From Actinomadura litoris (GTDB lineage: Bacteria; Actinomycetota; Actinomycetes; Streptosporangiales; Streptosporangiaceae), in contig NZ_WOFH01000003.1 of the NCBI RefSeq assembly GCF_009733595.1, positions 124,001 through 188,000 of the forward strand: 64,000 nucleotides of DNA, written 5' to 3'. The notes beneath the pieces are model-generated. The model was not told the DNA's origin and did not search any database. It worked only from the letters and a program-made list of their open reading frames with translations. The first letter of the stretch is position 1. Every line of letters begins with the position of its first letter. Made by a program: the position numbers and the translations under genes. Below are positions 41,937 through 49,213 of this stretch, piece after piece.

Positions 41937-42227
41937 GTGCTCACGCTGACCAGCGGTGCCGTCCAGGTCATACGTACCGTCACCGCCAACCCCGAACTTC
42001 CGCCGGACACCGGGATCCGCATCGAGTCTGGGACCGATGGTTCGGACGCGCTGCGCCTCTCGGTGGCGCCCGCCCCCGAGGCGGGTGACCAGGTCGTCGA
42101 AGAGGAGGGCGCCAAGGTCTACTTGGAGCCGGCCGTGGCCGTCATGCTCGATGACAAGAAGCTCGACGCGCAGGTCGACCCGCAGGGGGATGTGGCCTTC
42201 ACCATCGCGGAGGGCACCGAGATCTGA
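41937..42227 (+). CDS. HesB/IscA-fold protein lacking cysteines
   Basis: A 96-aa protein starting MLTLTSGAVQVIRTVTANPELPPDTGIRIES and ending DVAFTIAEGTEI. The layout (N-terminal helix, then GIRI strand and DxxxLDAQVD) follows the HesB/IscA/ErpA A-type iron-sulfur carrier fold. There is no cysteine at all, so the C-x(n)-CGC cluster ligands are absent and it cannot carry Fe-S in the usual way. Similar cysteine-less members are common in actinobacteria and uncharacterised. The GTG at 41937 has GAGGAG six bases before it. Confidence 0.75.
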   Translation: MLTLTSGAVQVIRTVTANPELPPDTGIRIESGTDGSDALRLSVAPAPEAGDQVVEEEGAKVYLEPAVAVMLDDKKLDAQVDPQGDVAFTIAEGTEI

Positions 42228-42307
42228 GGCCGCGTCCTGGTCGCCCCGTTCGACCAGGACGGAGGTGAGACCGGGGTGCCGATCGCGCGGGTCGGCGTCC
42301 CGGTCTC

Positions 42308-42448
42308 TCATTTCGCGGCCAGCACCGCCACGGCGACCGCGAACGCGAAGGCGGCCAGGGTGAGGACCAGGAACGCGCCGACGACCGCGCAGGCCAGGCC
42401 GCGTGGCTGGTCGCGCCAGTTTCGGCGGCGCTCTTCCGGGGAGGTCAC
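42308..42448 (-). CDS. Small single-pass membrane protein, 46 aa
   Basis: A GTG-started frame reads MTSPEERRRNWRDQPRG, a basic cytoplasmic start, then one hydrophobic helix (LACAVVGAFLVLTLAAFAFAV...) ending LAAK. Charge distribution and length are those of a small membrane protein. The region lies in an otherwise empty gap and is antisense to nothing. The ribosome site (GGTGG) is weak. It could be real or a lucky frame. Confidence 0.45.
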   Translation of the reverse strand: MTSPEERRRNWRDQPRGLACAVVGAFLVLTLAAFAFAVAVAVLAAK

Positions 42449-42481
42449 GCCACCAGTGTGTCACCGTGGAAAGATCGGACG

Positions 42482-43132
42482 ATGCGTCTCACCAAGCTCG
42501 GCCACGCCTGCGTCCAGATCACCAGGGACGATCGGACGATCATCATCGATCCCGGGTCGTTCAGCGGCGCCGCCGGCGCGCTCGCCGCGTCCGACGCCGT
42601 CCTGATCACGCATGAGCATTTCGACCACTTCGACGCCGACGGCCTGCGTGAGGCGATGGCGAGGCGTCCCGCGCTTGAGGTGTGGACGTCCCGGGTCGTC
42701 GCGGAGAGTCTCGCGGACCTCGGTGGGCGTGTTCACCAGGTCGGGCATGGGGACGCGGTCACGATCGCCGGTTTCGACGTCCATGTCTATGGCGAGGAAC
42801 ATGAGATCCTGCACCCTGACGTTCCGCCTATCCCGAACGTGGGTTTCCTCGTGGACGGTGAGGTCTTCCATCCGGGGGACGCGCTCACCGTGCCGGGGGA
42901 GCCGGTACCGACGCTGTGCCTTCCGGGGAACGCGCCGTGGATGAAGATCCCCGAGTTGTATTCGTATGCGCGGGCGGTGCGTCCCGAGCGGGCGTTCGTG
43001 GTCCATGACGGGTTGCTGAACGACATCGGGCTCACGGTCATGGGGAAGCACGTCAGCGCGGCGGGCGAGGAACTGGGCAAGGACTTCCGCCGGTTGGAGC
43101 CGGGCGAGTCTGTCGAACTGGGCGCGGCATGA
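42482..43132 (+). CDS. MBL-fold metal-dependent hydrolase
   Basis: A 216-aa protein of the UlaG/YtnP-like beta-lactamase-fold branch. RLTKLGHACVQI opens the fold, IIDPGSF supplies the first acidic loop, and ITHEHFDHFD is the HxHxDH dinuclear-zinc motif. EEHEIL and FHPGDAL carry further ligands. Substrate unknown; relatives hydrolyse lactones or phosphodiesters. ATG at 42482. It overlaps the HAD gene by ATGA, so the two act in one operon. Confidence 0.88.
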   Translation: MRLTKLGHACVQITRDDRTIIIDPGSFSGAAGALAASDAVLITHEHFDHFDADGLREAMARRPALEVWTSRVVAESLADLGGRVHQVGHGDAVTIAGFDVHVYGEEHEILHPDVPPIPNVGFLVDGEVFHPGDALTVPGEPVPTLCLPGNAPWMKIPELYSYARAVRPERAFVVHDGLLNDIGLTVMGKHVSAAGEELGKDFRRLEPGESVELGAA

Positions 43133-43782
43133 TCCGGGCCGTCTTCTTCGACATCGGGGAGACGCTCGTCAACGAGGGCGAGATCTACGGCCGGTGGGCC
43201 GACTGGATCGGGGTTCCGCGCCACACCTTCCTCACCAAGTTGGGCGCGCTGCTGGCCACCGGCGGCGACCACATGGACCTGTTCGAGCATTTCCGTCCGG
43301 GGTTCGACCTTGAGGTGGAGGAGAAGCGGCGCGCCGAGGCCGGTGTGCCGAACGGGTTCGGCCCGGACGATCTCTATCCGGACGCGCGGGCGTGCCTGTC
43401 GGCGCTCCATGACCAGGGGCTCTACGTCGGGATCGCGGGCAACCAGCCGGTGGAGGCCGCCGAGCGGATGGCGGCGCTCGGCCTCGCCGCCGACGCCATC
43501 GGGATCTCGGACGTGTGGGGCATCAGCAAACCGTCCCCGGAGTTCTTCGAGCGCTGCGCCCGGCTCGCGGGCATGCCCCCCGAACACGTTCTCTATGTGG
43601 GGGACCGCATCGACAACGACGTCAGGCCCGCGCTGAAGTACGGGATGCATGCGGCCTTCCTACGGCGCGGCCCTTGGGGGCACATCCAGGAAGACGATGA
43701 TGCCCTGAGTAAATGCCTGTTCGTCCTGGACGATCTGGACGTCCTCCCAGGGCTGGTCGCCAGGCACAACGCGGCCCCCTAA
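43129..43782 (+). CDS. HAD-superfamily hydrolase
   Basis: A 217-aa protein. Motif I is FFDIGETLV, with the nucleophile Asp kept and the second Asp replaced by Gly, as often in this subfamily. Motif III/IV is VGDRIDNDVRPALKYGM, and GISKPSPEFFERCARLAG carries the motif III lysine. A helical cap (about 20-85) is present. Likely a small-molecule phosphatase or dehalogenase-like enzyme coupled to the MBL hydrolase upstream. Confidence 0.88.
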   Translation: MIRAVFFDIGETLVNEGEIYGRWADWIGVPRHTFLTKLGALLATGGDHMDLFEHFRPGFDLEVEEKRRAEAGVPNGFGPDDLYPDARACLSALHDQGLYVGIAGNQPVEAAERMAALGLAADAIGISDVWGISKPSPEFFERCARLAGMPPEHVLYVGDRIDNDVRPALKYGMHAAFLRRGPWGHIQEDDDALSKCLFVLDDLDVLPGLVARHNAAP

Positions 43783-43936
43783 GGGAGATCCCCTAATCCG
43801 GGAGTAGGGCGCTGAACGACCCGAACGGCCGATGTGGGCGGGCGTGCCCGGTTCGTAGCGTGGGGTATGTGGCCACCGAGGCCACGGCCGCGGAACACGC
43901 GGCCGACCGCCATCGAATCGGGGAGAGAAGAAGCCC

Positions 43937-44140
43937 ATGAACGGCCTTTACCGTCCGCGCCACGGCAGGATCATCGCGGGTGTCTGCGCCGGTCTGGCGC
44001 AGCGGTTCGGCATGTCGGCCTGGACGGTCCGGATGCTGGCCCTGCTGTCCTGCCTGCTGCCCGGACCGCAGTTCGTCGTCTACCTGGTCCTGTGGGTGAT
44101 GCTGCCCAGCGAGGAGCGCTACGTGGCCCGCACGCACTAG
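43937..44140 (+). CDS. PspC domain membrane protein
   Basis: A 67-aa protein with the PspC signature YRPRHGRIIAGVCAGLAQRFGM followed by one membrane helix (LLSCLLPGPQFVVYLVLWVMLP). Members associate with the phage-shock/envelope-stress response or stand alone in actinobacteria, where they modulate membrane-stress signalling. GGGAGAGAAG lies upstream of the ATG. The 154 bp before it hold no gene. Confidence 0.9.
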   Translation: MNGLYRPRHGRIIAGVCAGLAQRFGMSAWTVRMLALLSCLLPGPQFVVYLVLWVMLPSEERYVARTH

Positions 44141-44233
44141 CGCACCGCATGATCATCGGTGGCTCTTGGCCCCGCCCGTCGCTGGGTGTTAGATCGTGGC
44201 ACACCGTTCCCCAGTGGGAGGGAAGGAGCCGCG

Positions 44234-47200
44234 GTGCCGGACGAGGGCCCGGGGATGACCGGCGAGGGCCCGGGGGCGGGTGCCGAGCGGGCGGCTCGCC
44301 TGCTCGGATACCTGCGTGACCTGGCGCGGGCGCGGCTGCGGCCCGCCCGCGAGCTGGCCGAGCACGACCAGGTGCACTGGCTCGCCGAGCTGCCCGGCGA
44401 CGTCTATGTGGAGGCCGACGCCGGGCCCGGCGACGTGCTGTTCAGCGTGCCGGTCATCCCGCTGACGCCTCCGGCGGTGCTGGAGGAGTTCGACGGCTGG
44501 CTGGCCCTGCGGCACTGGTACCGCGTGCTGCGCGACCTGGCCGAGCAGGAGCCGGGGCGCGGGCAGGAGGTGGTCCTCGCGACCGGCCTGCTCGCCTGGG
44601 GGCCGGACGGCGGCGACCCCGTCCACGATCATCTGCTGAACACGCCGGTGCGGGTCGTGGTGGACGAGCGGACCGAGCGCGTCGACGTCGTCCTCGCCGG
44701 GCCCGCGGCCATCCGCGACCGCGAGCTGCTCGCGGGACGCGCCGAGCGGGCCGGGTGGGTGGCGGACGCGGTGCAGGCCGGGCAGGGCTTCGGGCTCAAC
44801 GCCTCGGTCGGCGACGTCCTGCGGAAGTGGTGCGCGGAGACGTTCCGGGAGCCGGTCGACTACCGGGAGGACTGGCTGCCCGAGCCGGAGGGGCCGCTGC
44901 CGCCGGTGCCGAGGCTGCGGCTCGCGCCCGCGCTGGTCGTCCGCCCGCCGGGGCGGGGCGCCGTCGCCGACTACCACGCGCGGATGATCGGGATGCTGGC
45001 GCACGGGACCCCGGTCCCGGAGGGCCTCGCCCGGTTCATCGCGCGCGGCGGCGGGCAGCTCGTCAAGCACGTCGAGGAGGCGGATCCGCATACGGTCCGG
45101 GACTTCCTCGCCGGGGTCCTCGTCCTCGGCATGCGGGTGCTGGTCGCCACGTCCGGCGCGACCGCGTCGGGCGCGCTGCGCGCCGCGCTCCCGCCGGGGC
45201 TCGCGGCGCTCACGGTCGCCGACCCGGCCGCCGCCGCCGGGGTGGCGGAGGCGATCCGCGCCGGCGCGGATCCGAAGGCGGACCAGGCCGCGCTCGCCGA
45301 GCGGGAGGCGGTCACCGAACGGGAGGTCGCCGGGCTGCGCGAGCGGCTCCGGGAGGCGGAGGCGACCGGCGCGACCGATCTCGGCTCCGGCTACCGGGGC
45401 GGACGCGGCGAGCTGGCGCGGCGGCTGCGCGCCGAGGCGCCCGAGCTGTCGTGGATGCCCGTCCGGGCGGAGCTGCCGCCGGTGCCGCCGATCTCCCGCG
45501 CCGAGGCGGCCGAGCTGATCGTGCTGCTCGCGGAGGAGACGCCCGCGCGCAAGGCCCGCACCGCGCAGCGCGACGTCGATCCCGGCGCGCTGCCGAGCCC
45601 CGCCTACGTCCGGACGCTGTTCGAGGCCGAGGCGGCGGCGGCCGAGCGCGCGGCGCGCTCGGAGACCGACCTGTCCCGGCGGCTGCGCGGCCTGGACGTC
45701 GCGCTGCTCGCCCGCCTCGACGGCGCAGCCTCCGTCGTCGCCGCCGCGCTCGGCGATCTCGGGCTGGGCGGGCATCCGGGCGGCTGGAACCCCGCCGACC
45801 TCGCCGTCCGCGCGTTCGGCGACGCGCTCGCCCAGCACCGCCCGCTCGTGTGGACGCGGGTCGCGGAGATGGCGAACCGCGCCCAGTGGGCCGGACGCGC
45901 GGTCGCGGGCATGGCCGGGCACCGGATCGAGCTGCCGCCGGAGGCGCACCTGCGCAAGCTGGCGACGATGGCCCAGGACCTGCGCGGCTACCTCGCCGAC
46001 GGCGGCAGCCTGCGGCGTGGTCCGCTGCGCCCGGCGGTGCAGCGGCAGGCCGAGCCGCTGCTGACGGGCGCGAGCGTGGACGGCGCCGCGCCGACCACCC
46101 CGGAGCTGCTCGACCTCGTCTTCACCGAGGTGATGGTGCGGATGACCTGCCAGGAGCTCCAGTACGTGTGGGAGGCGGCCGGGATCTCCTTCCCCGCCGA
46201 CCCGCCGCTCGCCGACCGCGTCGCGCGCTTCGTCCGCGCGCACGCGCGCCTGGCCCGGGTCCGGGACGCGATTCCGGCGGTCAACGAGACCGCGGACCTG
46301 CTCGCGCATGCGTCCGTGACGATTCCGCTGAGCCATCCGATGCAGTGGCACGCGTACGTGTCCGCGCTGCGGAGCGCGATGGAGGGCCTGGCCGTCAACC
46401 GCGCCCGCGCCGACCTCGACGCGCTCCGCGACTCCATCGGACCCGTGGACGGCGACGACCCGCCCGAGCTGGCCCGCGCGCTCGCCGCCATCGACGCCCG
46501 CGACGCGGCCGCCTACGGCCAGGCGCTCGGCGCGCTCGCCGAGGGACGGCACGCGCGGGCGCTCCAGATCCGCTGCGAGGAGTTGCTGAAGCGGGTGCGC
46601 GCCATCCATCCCGACCTCGCGAACCTGCTGGTCGCGACCGACGGCGACGCGAGCTGGCAGGCCCGCACCGGGCGCTGGGACGAGGCGTGGGCCTGGGCCA
46701 GGGCGTCGGCGCGGCTCGCCGAGACCGTCCCGTCCCCGGCGGAGGAGCGGCTGCGCGCGACGCTCGCCGAGGCCGAGGAGCGCCTCCGCACCGCGCGGGA
46801 CGAGCTGGCCTCCGCCCGCGCGTGGGCGGCGCTCCGGCCGACCCGGTCGAGCGACCCGGCCGAGATCGTCCCGGGGTGGATCCTGCCGCTGTGGCGCGTG
46901 CCGGACGCCCTCGCGCCGCGTCCCGGGTCGTTCGACGTCGTGATCGTGGACGGGGAGCACGGCGCGGGAGCCGAGGCCCTGTTCCTGCTCTGGCTCGCCC
47001 CCCGGGTGATCCTCGTCGGCCCCCCGGGGCCGGAGCTCCCCGTCCCGGAGGGACCCGTCCCGGCGACACCGCTTCCGGACGTCCTGGACGGCAGGATCAC
47101 GCCCACGACCCCGCTCTTCGAGGCCCTGACCTCGGAGCCCGACCGGCCCGAATCCCTCCAGGCGGCCTCCCCGGAGCCGGTGCCGGAACAAGAACCGGAA

Positions 47201-47440
47201 GCGGAGACGTCCGTCCCCGAGCAGCGGCCGGAGCCCGTCCGGCGCGGGCGCTCGATCGTGAGCTACAAGCGCCCCGAGCTGGTCGAGCTGGTCGGGCGGA
47301 TCGCCGCGCGCGAGCCGAGCCTGACCGACGAGCAGCTCATCGAGCTGGCCACCCGCCTGCTCGCCTGCCCTCCCGACGAGGCGCTCCTGGTCGGCGCGCG
47401 GCTCCGCTACGCCGTGGAGGTGTTCCGGGAGGGCCAGTAG
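44234..47440 (+). CDS. Catalytically dead, truncated SF1 (DNA2/NAM7-type) helicase homologue
   Basis: A 1068-aa protein with an N-terminal actinobacterial helicase-associated region (LLGYLRDLARARLRPARELAEHDQVHWLAELPG). A RecA-like domain and a long coiled insertion follow. In intact relatives the P-loop GPPGTGKT sits just before a GxRVLVT strand. Here the strand is present (LGMRVLVATS) but the P-loop position reads HVEEADPHT (279-287). The Walker B DEAS is DGEH (906-909, in VVIVDGEHGAGAEALFLLWLAPRVILVG), and motif III GDxxQ is GPPGP. The second RecA domain is missing; the chain ends with an acidic linker and a short helical domain (SIVSYKRPELVELVGRIA...). It cannot hydrolyse ATP by this route. 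The GTG start has GAAGGAG six bases upstream. Confidence 0.78.
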   Translation: MPDEGPGMTGEGPGAGAERAARLLGYLRDLARARLRPARELAEHDQVHWLAELPGDVYVEADAGPGDVLFSVPVIPLTPPAVLEEFDGWLALRHWYRVLRDLAEQEPGRGQEVVLATGLLAWGPDGGDPVHDHLLNTPVRVVVDERTERVDVVLAGPAAIRDRELLAGRAERAGWVADAVQAGQGFGLNASVGDVLRKWCAETFREPVDYREDWLPEPEGPLPPVPRLRLAPALVVRPPGRGAVADYHARMIGMLAHGTPVPEGLARFIARGGGQLVKHVEEADPHTVRDFLAGVLVLGMRVLVATSGATASGALRAALPPGLAALTVADPAAAAGVAEAIRAGADPKADQAALAEREAVTEREVAGLRERLREAEATGATDLGSGYRGGRGELARRLRAEAPELSWMPVRAELPPVPPISRAEAAELIVLLAEETPARKARTAQRDVDPGALPSPAYVRTLFEAEAAAAERAARSETDLSRRLRGLDVALLARLDGAASVVAAALGDLGLGGHPGGWNPADLAVRAFGDALAQHRPLVWTRVAEMANRAQWAGRAVAGMAGHRIELPPEAHLRKLATMAQDLRGYLADGGSLRRGPLRPAVQRQAEPLLTGASVDGAAPTTPELLDLVFTEVMVRMTCQELQYVWEAAGISFPADPPLADRVARFVRAHARLARVRDAIPAVNETADLLAHASVTIPLSHPMQWHAYVSALRSAMEGLAVNRARADLDALRDSIGPVDGDDPPELARALAAIDARDAAAYGQALGALAEGRHARALQIRCEELLKRVRAIHPDLANLLVATDGDASWQARTGRWDEAWAWARASARLAETVPSPAEERLRATLAEAEERLRTARDELASARAWAALRPTRSSDPAEIVPGWILPLWRVPDALAPRPGSFDVVIVDGEHGAGAEALFLLWLAPRVILVGPPGPELPVPEGPVPATPLPDVLDGRITPTTPLFEALTSEPDRPESLQAASPEPVPEQEPEAETSVPEQRPEPVRRGRSIVSYKRPELVELVGRIAAREPSLTDEQLIELATRLLACPPDEALLVGARLRYAVEVFREGQ

Positions 47441-47450
47441 TGGAATAACT

Positions 47451-47480
47451 CGTTCCGTTCCGATAATATGGAACGGAACG
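47451..47480. promoter_or_regulatory. Perfect 11+11 bp palindromic operator over a promoter
   Basis: CGTTCCGTTCC (47451-47461) and GGAACGGAACG (47470-47480) are exact inverted repeats around an AT spacer GATAATAT. GATAAT (47462-47467) matches a -10 box, with a weak -35 candidate TGGAAT at 47441-47446. A repressor bound here would block the promoter of the gene at 47501 directly. Each arm is itself a repeat of CGTTCC. No regulator gene is adjacent. Confidence 0.8.
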
Positions 47481-47500
47481 ATTTGTTCCCAGGAGGCCCG

Positions 47501-48595
47501 ATGCCGCGCACGATCGACCAGCGCACGCTCAACCGCACGACGCTGGACCGCCAGTTGCTCCTCGCCCGCTCCGCGATGCCGCCGCTGAGCGCGGTCGAGC
47601 GCCTCGTCGCGCTCCAGGCGCAGGACCCGAACCTCCCCTACTACGGCCTGTGGTCGCGCCTCACCGGCTTCCGCCAGAAGCAGCTCACCGACCTGCTCCA
47701 CGACCGCTCGGTGGTGCGCTCGTCGATCCTGCGCGGAACCCAGCACGTCGCCGCCGCCGACGACTTCCGCTACATCCGGCCGCTCGTCCAGCGGAGCATG
47801 CTCGGCGCGCGGCAGGCGGCGTTCGGCCGCGTCACCAAGGACTGGGACCTGGACGAACTCGCCGCGCGGACCCGCGAACTGCTCGCCGGGCGGACGCTCA
47901 CCCGCCCCCAACTGGCCCGGGCCCTCGCCGAGATCTGGCCCGGCCGCGACCTCCAGGCGCTCGGCTGGTCGGCGCAGGCGCTGGTGCCGGTCGTCCATCC
48001 GCCGCCCAGCGGGACCTGGAACACCTGGGGCGCCACCCCGTTCGCGCTCCCGGAGGACTGGATCGGAGAGCCCCCGCAGACCGATCCCACCCCCGACCGG
48101 CTCATTCACCGGTATCTCGCCGCATTCGGGCCCGCGTCGGTCAAGGACTTCCAGATGTGGTCGGGCATGCGGCGGATGGACGCCGACTTCGACCGCCTCC
48201 GCCCTGACCTTCGCGTTTACCATGACGAGAACGGCGTGGAATTGTTCGACCTCCCCGACGCCGCATTGGTGGAGGACGCCCCCGCCCCCATCCGTTTCCT
48301 TCCCGACCTGGACAATCTCCTCCTCGCCTACGCCGACCGCACCCGCGTCATGACCGCCGAGCAGCGCGCGATCATCTGCGTGGGGGCGTGGGTGAAGGCG
48401 ACCGTGCTCGTGGACGGCCGCACCCACGGGATCTGGAACCTCAAGCACGACCGCAAAGCGCGGCACGCGGCGCTCACCATCGAGACCTTCGCGCCGCTCC
48501 CGGACGAGCCGTCCGTCCGGGAGGAGGCCGGGGCCCTGCTGCGATTCGCCGCCCCCGACTCCGATCACGAAATCCGCATAACCCCGCTCCGGTGA
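47501..48595 (+). CDS. Winged-helix DNA-binding protein of the AlkZ/YcaQ (HTH_42) family
   Basis: A 364-aa protein. RLVALQAQDPNLPYYGLWSRL contains the conserved Q-x-Q (Gln39, Gln41), the catalytic signature of AlkZ/YcaQ DNA glycosylases that unhook interstrand crosslinks and excise bulky alkyl bases. The C-terminal part (IRFLPDLDNLLLAYADRTRVM) is also typical. AGGAGG seven bases upstream fixes the ATG at 47501; an ATG at 47468 lies inside the operator and is not used. The palindromic operator just upstream implies tight control, perhaps by a DNA-damage or antibiotic-sensing repressor. Streptomyces paralogues give self-resistance to alkylating antibiotics (family knowledge). Confidence 0.9.
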   Translation: MPRTIDQRTLNRTTLDRQLLLARSAMPPLSAVERLVALQAQDPNLPYYGLWSRLTGFRQKQLTDLLHDRSVVRSSILRGTQHVAAADDFRYIRPLVQRSMLGARQAAFGRVTKDWDLDELAARTRELLAGRTLTRPQLARALAEIWPGRDLQALGWSAQALVPVVHPPPSGTWNTWGATPFALPEDWIGEPPQTDPTPDRLIHRYLAAFGPASVKDFQMWSGMRRMDADFDRLRPDLRVYHDENGVELFDLPDAALVEDAPAPIRFLPDLDNLLLAYADRTRVMTAEQRAIICVGAWVKATVLVDGRTHGIWNLKHDRKARHAALTIETFAPLPDEPSVREEAGALLRFAAPDSDHEIRITPLR

Positions 48596-48661
48596 TCGGG
48601 CCACCGAACGGTCTGCCGAATCGGCCGACGAATGTCATGGGGAGTCGGTAGAAATGTCCGT

Positions 48662-49213
48662 GTGACGGGATGGGACGAGGAGGCGATGGCGCGCCTGCGG
48701 GCCGCCGCGCGGCGCGGCGACGGGGCCGGCGGGCTGGCCGCGCTCGGCGACCGCCCGCTCGGGCCCGTCCTCCAATACGCGGGCGACGTGCTGGTCGCCG
48801 CGCTGACCGAGGGCCGCCCGGCCGGCGAGCAGGCCCGGCGGGTCCTCGCGGAGCTGCGCGAACGCGACCTTCCCGGCGACGCCGAGCTGGCCGACGAGGT
48901 GGCGGCCGCGCTCGGAACCCCGCGAACCGGTGAGCCCCTGACACCCCTCCCGGTGGATCTCGGCGCGCTCGCCGCCGCCCTCGACGATGACGAGCCGCAC
49001 CTCCTCGACCTGCACCGGGGCGACGTCCTCCCGGCGGACGACCTGGCGGACGACCCCGCGTTCGACATGGCCGGCCCCGCCTACGACCCCGACCGCTGGC
49101 TCCTCATCCAGCCCGGTCAGCCCGCCTGCGACAGCACGGAGGAGGCCCGCCGCGCGCACGCCCGCCACTGGCTGGCGGCCCAGGGCCACCGCCCGGCGCC
49201 GAGAACCCTCTAG
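48662..49213 (+). CDS. UPF0158-like protein
   Basis: A protein of about 183 aa. PVDLGALAAALDDDEPHLLDLHRGDVLPA followed by DPDRWLLIQP resembles the UPF0158 core, in which a short helix and a two-stranded element precede an acidic linker. The N-terminal 95 residues are Ala/Arg-rich helices. Function unknown. The GTG at 48662 has no clear ribosome site; an ATG at 48632 is an alternative. Its stop shares four bases (CTAG) with the convergent lysX stop. Confidence 0.65.
   Translation: MTGWDEEAMARLRAAARRGDGAGGLAALGDRPLGPVLQYAGDVLVAALTEGRPAGEQARRVLAELRERDLPGDAELADEVAAALGTPRTGEPLTPLPVDLGALAAALDDDEPHLLDLHRGDVLPADDLADDPAFDMAGPAYDPDRWLLIQPGQPACDSTEEARRAHARHWLAAQGHRPAPRTL

Noticed and set aside
44189..48604. 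1471-codon minus-strand frame under the helicase-like and AlkZ-like genes
   Set aside because: Arg/Gly/Ala/Asp-rich antisense translation with no motif; the plus-strand genes have recognisable domains and ribosome sites.
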